The position numbers and the translations under genes were made by a program. 64,000 nucleotides of DNA from an uncultured Rhodospirillales bacterium (GTDB lineage Bacteria; Pseudomonadota; Alphaproteobacteria; Acetobacterales; Acetobacteraceae), in contig CAIYCW010000154.1 in the NCBI GenBank assembly GCA_903924855.1, forward strand, positions 18,428 through 82,427. Direction: 5' to 3'. The notes beneath the pieces are model-generated. The model ran no database searches and was not told the origin of the DNA. It saw nothing but the letters and a program-made list of their open reading frames with translations. This document shows, piece after piece, positions 8,182-15,824 of the stretch; within the stretch, counting starts at the first letter, position 1, and each line of letters opens with the position of its first letter.

Positions 8182-9441
8182 TCAGTCGAACAGGCCGGAC
8201 AGCCCGCCCCACACGCCCAAGGCACTGGTGAGGCCGCAGACCGCAACCACCAGCCACAGATACCAGCCGCGCAGCCGCACAGATGGCGGCAAGGCCTTGA
8301 CCGCCAGCAGCACCAGCAGGCCCAGCACCAGCGGCAGCATGAGCGCGTTCATCACCTGCACGCCCACATTGAGCGACACCAGATCCGGCACCACGCCGAC
8401 CAGCACGGCCGCCAGCATCACAGCCGCCGCATAGGTGCCGTAGAACCAGCGCGCCTGCAGCGGACGCAGCTCCAGGGAGCGCTTGTAGCCGGCCACCTCC
8501 CCCAGGCCCCAGGCCAGGGCCAGGGACGCCACGATCGCCGCCACCAAACCCGCGCCCAGCACGCCGGCGCTGAACACGGCGCGGCCGAACACCGGGCCCA
8601 TCAGCGGGGTCAATGCCTGGCTGACCTCGCCCACGGTGGACAGGCTTGGCGCATCGCCGATGGCAGTGCCATTTGGCGCCAGCGTTGCGGCGGCTGCCAC
8701 CAGCACCGCGGCCATGATCAGCTGGGTGACCACCGCCCCCACTGCGGTGTCCCAGCGGGCGGCGGTGAGATGCTCGGGGCGCAGCTTTTTGTCGGCGATG
8801 GCGGATTGCTGGTAGAACACCATCCACGGCATGATCACCGCGCCGATATTGGCTGCGACGAGATAGAGATAGTCGCTGTTGCTGATCGGGATCTGCACCG
8901 CCTGGCGGGCCATGGTGCCGGCATCGGGCCCCGCCGCCCAGGCGACGGCGAAGAACGCCAGCTCGAACAGCCCAACCGCGATGGCCGCACGCTCCACCCG
9001 GCGATAGCTGCCGGTGAGCACGATGAGGATCAGGGCCAGGGCTGCGAGTGGCAGCGTGACGGCGCGCGATATCCCATAGAGCTCGCCCACGCCTGCGACA
9101 CCGGACAATTCGGTGAGAATGGCCCCCAGTGAGGCCACAACCAGGCCTGAGACCGAGATCCAGGCCCAGATTGCGCCAAAGCTCTGGCGGATCAGCTCGC
9201 CATGGCCGCGACCGGTGTGCACGCCGAGCCGCACCGTCAGTTCCTGGACGATGTAGAGGATCGGCATCAGCACGAATTGCAGGGCGAGCAGACGATAGCC
9301 CCACTGCACCCCGCTTTGCGCGGCCGTGATGATGCTGCCGACATCGGTGTCGGCCAGCATGACGACGAGTCCGGGGCCGAAGACGGCGAGGAAGCCTGCG
9401 AGCCGGTTTGGGCCGTGCGGCTTGGCGGTGATCTGCGACAT
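8182..9441 (-). CDS. Nramp-family divalent metal transporter with non-canonical metal-site motifs
   Basis: An integral membrane protein of 419 residues with about 11 hydrophobic segments and Nramp/APC-fold organisation. Canonical Nramp has DPGN in TM1 and MPHxxxxHS in TM6. Here TM1 reads LADTDVGSI and TM6 reads IMPWMVFYQQSA: the metal-binding methionine is kept, but the DPGN pattern and both histidines are changed. Substrate (Mn, Fe, Mg or other) cannot be assigned. I chose ATG 9441 because homology begins just after it (SQITAKPHG); ATG 9456 and GTG 9549 are in-frame alternatives. It diverges from the OmpR-type regulator, and a CRP-like palindrome lies between them. Confidence 0.8.
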   Translation of the reverse strand: MSQITAKPHGPNRLAGFLAVFGPGLVVMLADTDVGSIITAAQSGVQWGYRLLALQFVLMPILYIVQELTVRLGVHTGRGHGELIRQSFGAIWAWISVSGLVVASLGAILTELSGVAGVGELYGISRAVTLPLAALALILIVLTGSYRRVERAAIAVGLFELAFFAVAWAAGPDAGTMARQAVQIPISNSDYLYLVAANIGAVIMPWMVFYQQSAIADKKLRPEHLTAARWDTAVGAVVTQLIMAAVLVAAAATLAPNGTAIGDAPSLSTVGEVSQALTPLMGPVFGRAVFSAGVLGAGLVAAIVASLALAWGLGEVAGYKRSLELRPLQARWFYGTYAAAVMLAAVLVGVVPDLVSLNVGVQVMNALMLPLVLGLLVLLAVKALPPSVRLRGWYLWLVVAVCGLTSALGVWGGLSGLFD

Positions 9442-9574
9442 GCGATTGCGAACCATTCTCAACAACTGGACCCTTTCTAGGGCCTTCAGGCTCACCGCGT
9501 CAATCCGGACCGGTGCAGTCTTGAATGGTGAATGGCGCAGCGCCGGCACATGACCGGCAAAACATCACAAAACC

Positions 9575-9590
9575 TGTGATCCAGGTCACA
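9575..9590. promoter_or_regulatory. CRP-type palindrome in divergent promoter region
   Basis: TGTGATCCAGGTCACA is a perfect TGTGA-N6-TCACA dyad, the consensus of CRP-family regulators. It sits between the divergent Nramp gene (start about 9441) and the OmpR-type regulator (start 9676), about 85 bp before the latter. Which CRP/FNR paralogue would bind is unknown. Confidence 0.5.
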
Positions 9591-9675
9591 GAGCGCCGTT
9601 AACGAACCGGTCATTGTGCAACCGCTGATTCATTGACGCCCGGCACTTATGGCCGGGGCATTTAGGGGATTTATC

Positions 9676-10455
9676 ATGCCACGCGATGTGGTGCATCGGC
9701 AGCGCAGGATTCTGTTCGTGGGGTCGACCGCCCCGTTCGGGGCTGATTTCCTCCCGGGGTTGATGGATCATGGTCTGCTGGATTTCGCGCTGGTGGACAC
9801 CGGGGTTGCCGCAATTGCGATGATCGGGCAGCGCACCTCGATGTTCGATGCGATCCTGATCTCCACCCAGTTGGCCGATTCGGATGGGGCTTCGCTGTGC
9901 ATGCGGTTGCGCAGGCGGGATGTGCATATCCCGATCCTGCTGCTGGGGCTTGATGACAACGAGTTCGATGTGATCCGCGGCCTGGATGCCGGCGCCAATG
10001 ACTATCTGGTGGCGCCGTTCCGCCTGGGTGAGGTGCGCGCCCGGCTGCGCGCGCAGATCCGCGCCTATGAGACGAGCGAGGAGGCGGTGCTGCCGATCGG
10101 CCCGTTCGAGTTCCGCCCCGGCGGACGCAGCCTGTTGCACCGCACCAGCGGGGAGCGGATCCGGCTCACCGACAAGGAGGCGGCGGTGCTGAAATTCCTC
10201 TACCGGGCGGATGCCCCGGTGTCGCGCACCACGCTGCTGCATGAGGTGTGGGGCTACAATGCGCGCGCCACCACCCATACAGTCGAGACCCATATCTATC
10301 GGCTGCGCCGCAAGATCGAGCCGGAGGAAGGCAGCATCACGCTGCTGATCAACGAGGATGGCGGCTATTGGCTGATGCGGGATTATCACCGGTCGAGCCC
10401 AGCCCTGGCGGCCTCGCGCGCCGGCGTGATGCTGGCCCATAGCGGGGCACATTAG
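9676..10455 (+). CDS. OmpR-family DNA-binding regulator with degenerate receiver domain
   Basis: 259 residues: a receiver-like domain (about 10-128) and an OmpR/PhoB winged helix (about 137-235; note TDKEAAVLKFLY, HEVWGYN and HTVETHIYRLRRKIE). The phosphorylation machinery is missing. The acidic pair after beta-1 is Gly16-Ser17, the phospho-acceptor Asp is Ser63 (FDAILIS), and the conserved Lys before Pro is Ala113 (YLVAPF). It is therefore predicted to work without phosphorylation. ATG at 9676 follows AGGGGAT; a longer in-frame start at 9649 lacks homology. No histidine kinase is adjacent. Confidence 0.85.
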   Translation: MPRDVVHRQRRILFVGSTAPFGADFLPGLMDHGLLDFALVDTGVAAIAMIGQRTSMFDAILISTQLADSDGASLCMRLRRRDVHIPILLLGLDDNEFDVIRGLDAGANDYLVAPFRLGEVRARLRAQIRAYETSEEAVLPIGPFEFRPGGRSLLHRTSGERIRLTDKEAAVLKFLYRADAPVSRTTLLHEVWGYNARATTHTVETHIYRLRRKIEPEEGSITLLINEDGGYWLMRDYHRSSPALAASRAGVMLAHSGAH

Positions 10456-10473
10456 GCGGCGGTTGCGGCCGGA

Positions 10474-11235
10474 TCAGACTCTGCCGATCAGCCCCGAAGC
10501 AAGAAACCCAAGCAGATCCGGCAACAACCGCCGGCGCGCAATGCGGCGCAGATCGCCGCGTGCGAGGACGGTGGGCAGGGCGGCTGGCATCGCTGCACGC
10601 GACAGCCAGCCGCCATGGGCCGCGATCAGCGACAGTGCCTGACCGGCCAGAACGGCCACCACCGGCGCGGCCCGGGCAGGATCGGCGATCACATCCTCCG
10701 GCAGCAAGCCGTGCTGGGCCAACAGATCGGCCGGCAGCAGGCAGCGCCCGGCGGCGGCAAGGGCTGGCAGATTGCCGATCTGGGCCGCGATGCCATAGGC
10801 GGTGCCGAGCGCGCGCAGGCGTGGCAGGCAGGGTTCGGGAGCGTCGCACAGCCGTCCCGCCGCTTCGGCGAACAGGCCCGCGGTGCCGGCGGTGAGGCTG
10901 CGAAACGTCTCGCTGTCCGCCACCTCGTCATCGGCTTCGATCTCACGGGCTGCGATCATGCCAAGCAGGGTTTCGCGGTGCAGCGTCCCTTGATCGAGCG
11001 CGTCCGCCAGCGGCTCCGCGATCTCGTGGCGGCGGCGTGTGCCCTCCACCACCTCGCGCCACCAATGCAGCCGGATCATCGCCAGCATCGGCTGGCTGGC
11101 CACGGCGCGGGCGCGGGCGAGCTCGTTGTTGAAGGCGCAGAGCAGGAAATAGGTGTCACGTTTGGGCTGCGGCACGAAGGCGGCTGCCAGATAACGGTCG
11201 AAATCCTGGGCGCGGATGGTTTCGGCAAAATTCAT
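10474..11235 (-). CDS. Squalene/phytoene synthase-like protein, NDUFAF6 type
   Basis: A 253-residue all-helical protein of the trans-isoprenyl diphosphate synthase family. It opens with FAETIRAQDFDRYLAAAF, RDTYFLLCAFNNELARAR and MLAMIRLHWWREVVEG, the pattern of NDUFAF6, the mitochondrial complex I assembly factor. The first aspartate-rich motif of real phytoene and squalene synthases (DxxxD) is replaced by FNNELAR, so prenyl transferase activity is unlikely. A role in respiratory complex I assembly is inferred from the family only. It converges with the OmpR-type regulator and diverges from sodB. Confidence 0.75.
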   Translation of the reverse strand: MNFAETIRAQDFDRYLAAAFVPQPKRDTYFLLCAFNNELARARAVASQPMLAMIRLHWWREVVEGTRRRHEIAEPLADALDQGTLHRETLLGMIAAREIEADDEVADSETFRSLTAGTAGLFAEAAGRLCDAPEPCLPRLRALGTAYGIAAQIGNLPALAAAGRCLLPADLLAQHGLLPEDVIADPARAAPVVAVLAGQALSLIAAHGGWLSRAAMPAALPTVLARGDLRRIARRRLLPDLLGFLASGLIGRV

Positions 11236-11342
11236 GTGCGCGAGGTTGCATGCAGAACGCGCTCTGGCAAGCTTGACCCGCAGGCACCACCTCCATAGGT
11301 GAGAGACGCGAACCCTCGCCCCACGTGCGGAGAAACCAAGCC

Positions 11343-11945
11343 ATGGCCTTTGAACTTCCCACCCTTCCCTACAGCACCAGCGCCCTTGCCGAAGCCGGCA
11401 TGTGCCAGGAGACGCTGGAGCTGCATCACGGCAAGCACCACCAGGCTTACGTCACCGCGCTGAACGGCTTTGTTGCCGCCAACGCCGATCTGGCCGGCAA
11501 GTCGCTCGAAGAGATCGTGCTGTTCACCAACGGTAAGGCCGACATGGCCCCGGTGTTCAACAATGCCGGCCAGCATTGGAACCACATCCTGTTCTGGGAC
11601 AACATGTCGCCCAATGGCGGCAAGATCCCGGGCAAGCTGGAAGCCAAGATCGTGGCCGATTTCGGCTCGGTTGCCGCCTTCAAGGACGCCTTCAAGACCG
11701 CCGCCACCACGCAGTTCGGCTCCGGCTGGGCCTGGCTGGTGCTGGGCAGCGACGGCAAGCTGGCCGCGGTGAAGACGCCCAACGGCTCCAACCCGCTGGC
11801 CACCGGCCAGGGCAAGCCGCTGCTGGGCTGCGATGTGTGGGAGCATTCCTACTATCTGGATTTCCGCAACCGCCGTCCGGATTACGTCACCAACTGGCTG
11901 GATAAGCTGGCCAACTACGAATACGCCGAAGCGCTGCTGGGCTGA
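11343..11945 (+). CDS. sodB: Superoxide dismutase, Fe-type
   Basis: Dismutates superoxide to peroxide and oxygen. It has 200 residues and no signal peptide, so it is cytoplasmic. Metal ligands are visible: His in LELHHGKHH, His in GQHWNHILFW, and Asp and His in DVWEHSYYLDF. The Gln in the N-terminal NNAGQHWNH stretch and the QFGSGWAW segment are features of iron rather than manganese enzymes. ATG at 11343 starts the domain directly; the upstream in-frame start (11325) adds six residues without homology. A strong terminator follows. Confidence 0.93.
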   Translation: MAFELPTLPYSTSALAEAGMCQETLELHHGKHHQAYVTALNGFVAANADLAGKSLEEIVLFTNGKADMAPVFNNAGQHWNHILFWDNMSPNGGKIPGKLEAKIVADFGSVAAFKDAFKTAATTQFGSGWAWLVLGSDGKLAAVKTPNGSNPLATGQGKPLLGCDVWEHSYYLDFRNRRPDYVTNWLDKLANYEYAEALLG

Positions 11946-11953
11946 TTCTGTGT

Positions 11954-11983
11954 GGCGGAGATGCTTCGCATTTCCGCCCTACG
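11954..11983 (+). repeat. Dispersed GC-rich hairpin repeat, family A
   Basis: Begins GGCGGAGATGC, then TTC, and ends GCATTTCCGCCCTACG; the arms pair over about 11 positions including one G-T wobble. It lies 8 bp after the sodB stop. It shares the outer arms with copies at 13346, 14786, 14847, 17121-17208 and 34912, but the inner arm (GATGC/GCAT) is specific to this copy and still pairs. Confidence 0.7.
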
Positions 11984-11991
11984 ACGAGAGA

Positions 11992-12015
11992 GGGGCCCGG
12001 TTGGGCCCCTTTTTT
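11992..12015 (+). terminator. Rho-independent terminator of sodB
   Basis: GGGGCCC (11992-11998), loop GGTT, GGGCCCC (12003-12009), then six T. The stem is perfect and the T-run is on the plus strand, so it ends sodB transcription; the convergent yajC stop is 3 bp away. Confidence 0.88.
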
Positions 12016-12018
12016 ATG

Positions 12019-12357
12019 TCACTTCGCCTTGGTGTCGTTGGCGGCCTTGGGCTGCACCACGCTTGCGATGGTCTCGCGCAGCACGGTGATCTTCACGCCC
12101 GGGGCGATCTCGACCTCGATCTCGCGGGTCTCGGCGGCGGGGGGCTTGCTGACCACGCCGAGAATGCCGCCGCCGGTGATGACCTGATCGCCGCGCTTCA
12201 GCGCCGCCAGCATCGCCTTCATTTCCTTCTGCTTCTGTTGCTGCGGGCGGATCAGCAGGAAGTAGAACACGCCGAAGATCATCAGCAGCGGGGCGAACTG
12301 GGTGACGCTGCCCATGACGCCGTCAAGGCCCTGGGCGTAGGCGGGGGTGATGAACAT
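12019..12357 (-). CDS. yajC: Sec translocase accessory subunit YajC
   Basis: Small inner-membrane protein that associates with SecDF. 112 residues: a short N-terminus (MFITPAYAQG), one membrane helix (FAPLLMIFGVFYFLLI), the typical RPQQQKQKEMKAML, and a soluble domain with LKRGDQVITGGGILG. The start at 12357 matches the normal YajC N-terminus; an in-frame start at 12414 would add 19 residues. secD/secF are not adjacent here. It diverges from the DUF815 ATPase. Confidence 0.93.
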   Translation of the reverse strand: MFITPAYAQGLDGVMGSVTQFAPLLMIFGVFYFLLIRPQQQKQKEMKAMLAALKRGDQVITGGGILGVVSKPPAAETREIEVEIAPGVKITVLRETIASVVQPKAANDTKAK

Positions 12358-12452
12358 GAGGAATTCCGATGTGAGGGAGAGGGGTTGGGATTGTGAAGTC
12401 TGGCTGCGGACCATAGTTTCCGCCCCTCAGAGGTCAAGCGAGCAAACCGGAT

Positions 12453-13307
12453 ATGACAGCCCCAATCGACATCGCCCTGCTGGAACGCATCGCCGCGGCC
12501 CTGGAGCGGCTGGCGCCGCCCGCCGCCATTCCGGTGGATATGAATGCGGCGGATGCGTTTGTCTGGCATCCCTCGCCGGCCCAGCTGGCGCCGGTGGCGC
12601 GGGTGAGCCACGTCGATATCAGCCTGCTGGTGGGGGTGGAGCGGCAGAAGCGGCTGGTGCTGGACAACACGCTGCAATTCGCCCGCGGCCTGCCGGCCAA
12701 CAACGCCATGTTGTGGGGCGCGCGCGGCATGGGCAAATCCTCTCTCGTCAAGGCCGCCCATGCGCAGGCCAATGCGGAGCGACCGGGCAGCCTGGCGCTG
12801 ATCGAGATCGCGCGCGAGGACATTGCAAGCCTGCCGGAGCTGATGCGCATCCTGCGGCCGCAATCGCGGCGCTGCGTGATCTTCTGCGATGATCTGTCCT
12901 TCGAGCGGGAGGATGCGGATTACAAGGCGCTGAAATCGGTGCTCGATGGCGGCATCGAGGGGCGGCCGGAGAACGTGCTGTTCTATGCCACCTCCAACCG
13001 CCGGCATCTGATGCCGCGCGACATGATCGAGAACGAGACATCCTCCGCCATCAATCCGGGCGAGGCGGTGGAGGAGAAGGTGTCGCTGTCCGACCGGTTC
13101 GGGCTATGGGTTGGGTTCCACAATGCCGATCAGGAGGCGTATTTCGCGATGGTGGAGGGGTATGCGGCGCAGCTGGGGCTTGCCATCGCGCCGGAGGCCC
13201 TGCGCGCGAAGGCCGCCACCTGGTCGACGGTGCGCGGCGGGCGCTCCGGGCGGGTGGCGTGGCAGTTCATTCAGGACCTGGCGGGGAAGCTGGCGCAGGG
13301 CGCGTAG
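12453..13307 (+). CDS. DUF815-family AAA-type ATPase
   Basis: 284 residues. Walker A is GARGMGKSS (about 89-97), Walker B is CVIFCDDLSF, and a sensor-like segment NVLFYATSNRRHLMPR follows; these are the hallmarks of the DUF815 group of AAA+ ATPases. No function is established for the family. It lies between divergent yajC and a TPR gene. The stop codon TAG sits in GCGTAGGGC, similar to the end of the nearby family A repeat. Confidence 0.85.
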   Translation: MTAPIDIALLERIAAALERLAPPAAIPVDMNAADAFVWHPSPAQLAPVARVSHVDISLLVGVERQKRLVLDNTLQFARGLPANNAMLWGARGMGKSSLVKAAHAQANAERPGSLALIEIAREDIASLPELMRILRPQSRRCVIFCDDLSFEREDADYKALKSVLDGGIEGRPENVLFYATSNRRHLMPRDMIENETSSAINPGEAVEEKVSLSDRFGLWVGFHNADQEAYFAMVEGYAAQLGLAIAPEALRAKAATWSTVRGGRSGRVAWQFIQDLAGKLAQGA

Positions 13308-13345
13308 GGCACGCGCCTTTGCCGTTGCTGTGATTATGAAGAAAC

Positions 13346-13374
13346 GGCGGAGGCCTTCGGCTTTCGCCCTGCGG
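13346..13374 (+). repeat. Dispersed GC-rich hairpin repeat, family A
   Basis: GGCGGAGGCC, TTC, GGCTTTCGCCC, then TGCGG; slightly degenerate at the 3' arm (TTTCGCC rather than TTCCGCC). It lies between the DUF815 gene and the TPR gene, in the same orientation as the copies at 11954, 14786, 14847 and 34912. Confidence 0.65.
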
Positions 13375-13412
13375 TTGGGGGTTTGTTAAGGACTTTCCGC
13401 GATGATGGCGCC

Positions 13413-14765
13413 ATGCAGGCAGATGCGGTGGCGACTGGGGAAGACGTGCTGGCGGATGGGGTGCTGGCGGATCGGCTGTCCGATAGGGCGGCGGGGCTGA
13501 ACGCGGCGGGATTGCACAAGGAGGCCGAGACTGCGTGTCGCGAGGCCTTGGCGCTGGTGCCGGGGCATTGGGTGGCCTGGGCCAATCTGGGGGTGGCGCT
13601 GCATCGGCAGGGCCGGCATGGGGCGGCGGTGCCGGTCTATCTGGATGCGATACGCGCCTGGCCCGCCAATGCGGATGCGTGCAGCAATCTGGGTGTGGCG
13701 TTGAACGAGCTCTGGGCGATGGCGCCTTCGCTGCAGGCGCATGACGCGGCGGTGTCGCTGGCGCCGCAGGATGCGCAGATGCGCGCCAACCGTGCCATGG
13801 CGCTGCTGATGGCGGGACGGCTGGAGGAAGGGTTTGCCGCCTTCGAGGCACGCTGGGAGCTGCCGCAACCCGGCATTCCGGATGGTTTGAGCGCTGTGCG
13901 CTGGCAGGGTGAGGCGCTGGGCGGCAGGCTGTTGTTCGTGTGGGATGAAGGCGGGTTTGGCGACACGCTGCAGTTCATCCGCTATGTGCGGCTTTTGCTG
14001 GCGCAGGGCGCGCGTGTGGCGCTGCGGGTGCAGGCACCGTTGCTGCGGCTGGTGGCGCAGAGCCTGCCGGGGCTCGAAGCCCTGGTGAGCCATGCCAACC
14101 CGACGCCCGCGCATGATCTGCACTGCCCGATGATCAGCCTGGCGCAGGCCTTCGCCACCTCGCTCGCAACAGTGCCGGGGGAGACGCCCTATCTCGCGGT
14201 GGATCGGCTGCAAGCGCTGCACTGGCGTCGGGTGCTGGCGCCGCTGCCGGGTCCGCGCGTGGGGATTGTCTGGCGCGGGGCGGCGCGGCCGGGGATGGTG
14301 GAGGCGCAGGCGATGGATGCGCGCCGATCGCTGCCGCTTGTGCAGCTGGCGCCCATTCTGGCGGTGCCGGGGATCGATTTCATCTCGCTGCAGCTGGGCG
14401 GTGAGGCCGAGATTGCCGCCTGTGGCGAAACCCGGCTGCTGAACCCGATGCGCGGCATGCGCGATTTTGCCGATACGGCGAGCCTGGTGGCCGGGCTGGA
14501 TCTGGTGATCTCGGTGGACAGTGCGGTGGCGCATCTGGCGGGTGGCCTGGGCCGGCCGGTCTGGGTGATCTCACGCTTTGATGCGTGCTGGCGCTGGCTG
14601 GCCGGGCGGGCGGACACGCCGTGGTATCCTGGGATGCGGGTCTATCGGCCGGATGCGCCCATGGCATGGGACAAGCTGGTGGAGCGGATCGCCGAGGATC
14701 TCGCAGGGTGGCGCAGGGCTTGGGGCGGCTCCACGACCCGCTTTGGTGCCATACGCATGACCTGA
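13413..14765 (+). CDS. TPR protein with glycosyltransferase-like C-terminal domain
   Basis: 450 residues. The N-terminal third is TPR repeats (AGLHKEAETACREALALVPG, then HWVAWANLGVALHRQGRHGA and SNLGVALNELWAM). The C-terminal part resembles GT9/ADP-heptosyltransferase-like proteins: LLFVWDEGGFGDTLQFIRYV, DFISLQLG, and the late motif VISVDSAVAHLAGGLGRPVW followed by WRWLAGRADTPWYPGM. Family members occur near surface polysaccharide or flagellar loci, but nothing here supports a specific acceptor. ATG at 13413 was chosen; TTG at 13383 is in frame. The last codons and stop lie in the first unit of a 61-bp tandem repeat. Confidence 0.8.
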   Translation: MQADAVATGEDVLADGVLADRLSDRAAGLNAAGLHKEAETACREALALVPGHWVAWANLGVALHRQGRHGAAVPVYLDAIRAWPANADACSNLGVALNELWAMAPSLQAHDAAVSLAPQDAQMRANRAMALLMAGRLEEGFAAFEARWELPQPGIPDGLSAVRWQGEALGGRLLFVWDEGGFGDTLQFIRYVRLLLAQGARVALRVQAPLLRLVAQSLPGLEALVSHANPTPAHDLHCPMISLAQAFATSLATVPGETPYLAVDRLQALHWRRVLAPLPGPRVGIVWRGAARPGMVEAQAMDARRSLPLVQLAPILAVPGIDFISLQLGGEAEIAACGETRLLNPMRGMRDFADTASLVAGLDLVISVDSAVAHLAGGLGRPVWVISRFDACWRWLAGRADTPWYPGMRVYRPDAPMAWDKLVERIAEDLAGWRRAWGGSTTRFGAIRMT

Positions 14766-14876
14766 TGGAGCAAGTCGGCGGGAAGATGGCGGAGGCCTTC
14801 GGCTTCCGCCCTACGGCATGACCTGATGGAGCAAGCCGGCGGGAAGATGGCGGAGGCCTTCGGCTTCCGGCCTACG
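14755..14876 (+). repeat. Two 61-bp tandem units, each carrying a family A hairpin
   Basis: Unit 1 is 14755-14815 and unit 2 is 14816-14876. They differ at two visible positions (AAGTCGG/AAGCCGG and TCCGCCC/TCCGGCC). Each unit contains a GGCGGAGGCCTTCGGCTTCC hairpin near its end. Unit 1 contains the ATGACCTGA that ends the upstream TPR gene, so unit 2 carries a copy of that gene's end. The stop codon of the convergent rhodanese gene lies in the closing CCTACGG of unit 2. Confidence 0.9.
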
Positions 14877-15192
14877 GTTTGACGGTGGGCAGGCCGGCTG
14901 CCTTCCAGGCGTCGATGCCGCCGGCGAGGTGGCTGTCGATCGGGAGGCCCTGCTGGGCGCAATACATCACGGCACGGGCGGAGCGGCCGCCGAGATGGCA
15001 CTGGAAGACCACAGGCCGGTCCGGATCGTTCGGCAGGGCGGCCAGGTCGAAGCGGGACAGCGGCAGATGCACGGCGCCCGCGATATGCTCGGCGGCGTAT
15101 TCATGGTCTTCGCGCACATCCACCAGGGTGATCGTGCCGGCCTCCAGAGCTGCGGCCACGTCATCAGGCGTCATATCGATCACACGGGTCAT
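14872..15192 (-). CDS. Single-domain rhodanese-like sulfurtransferase
   Basis: 106 residues, one rhodanese domain similar to GlpE. The persulfide loop is present: catalytic Cys in VVFQCHLGGRSARA, preceded by the usual LVDVREDHEYAAEHIAGAVH and followed by HLAGGIDAWKAAGLP. It overlaps the carbonic anhydrase stop by 3 bp and is the last gene of the serS-carbonic anhydrase-rhodanese run. Its TAG stop (14874-14872) falls in the end of the 61-bp repeat, so the C-terminus may have been reset by that element. Confidence 0.88.
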   Translation of the reverse strand: MTRVIDMTPDDVAAALEAGTITLVDVREDHEYAAEHIAGAVHLPLSRFDLAALPNDPDRPVVFQCHLGGRSARAVMYCAQQGLPIDSHLAGGIDAWKAAGLPTVKP

Positions 15193-15824
15193 GCAAGGGG
15201 TACCATCTGTCCGGTGGTTTCATCCAAGGTGGCGATGCTGCCAGAACCGATGCCGTAGACCCAGCCATGCAGGCGCAGCGTGCCCTGCGCCTGGCGGGCG
15301 GCAACCGAGGGGTGGGTGCGCAGATGGCCGAGCTGGGTGCGCACATTCTGCTCCACCAGCGCCTGCACCAGCGCCTCGCCCTGCAGGTCCGGCTGTGTCA
15401 CCTCCACCACAGAGCGTGCCGCATCCACGTTGCGCAGCCAGGAGCGCACGGTGGGCATGCGCTTCATGTCCGCGCCGTCAGACGTCAGCATGGCCTTGAT
15501 CGCCCCGCAATCAGAATGGCCGCACACCACGATGTCCGATACATTCAGCGCCACACAGGCGAACTCCACCACGGCGGACACGCCGCCCAGCATCTCGCCA
15601 TAGGCCGGCACCACATTGCCGATGTTGCGGCAGACGAAAAGCTCGCCCGGCTGGGTCTGGGTGATCAGCTCGGGCACGATGCGGCTGTCCGCACAGGCGA
15701 TGAACAGCGTGTGCGGGTCCTGGCCGGTGGCGAGCTCCTGGAACAGCTCGCTGTGCTCGGGGAAGGCCTGGCTGCGGAAGCGGCGCACCCCATCGAGCAG
15801 GCGGTTGATCGGCTTTTCGGTCAT
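15189..15824 (-). CDS. Beta-class carbonic anhydrase
   Basis: Interconverts carbon dioxide and bicarbonate with a zinc centre. 211 residues, close to the family norm. Zinc ligand motifs are visible: Cys in [12 protein letters not shown], and His and Cys in [13 protein letters not shown]; the family segment [14 protein letters not shown] is also present. The start at 15824 overlaps the serS stop as ATGA; a much longer upstream reading is an artefact overlapping serS. It shares an operon with serS and the rhodanese gene. Confidence 0.94.
   Translation of the reverse strand: MTEKPINRLLDGVRRFRSQAFPEHSELFQELATGQDPHTLFIACADSRIVPELITQTQPGELFVCRNIGNVVPAYGEMLGGVSAVVEFACVALNVSDIVVCGHSDCGAIKAMLTSDGADMKRMPTVRSWLRNVDAARSVVEVTQPDLQGEALVQALVEQNVRTQLGHLRTHPSVAARQAQGTLRLHGWVYGIGSGSIATLDETTGQMVPLA

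Noticed and set aside
14755..14876. Possible CRISPR-like array
   Set aside because: Only two units, directly adjacent with no spacers, and part of unit 1 is coding sequence; it is a tandem duplication.
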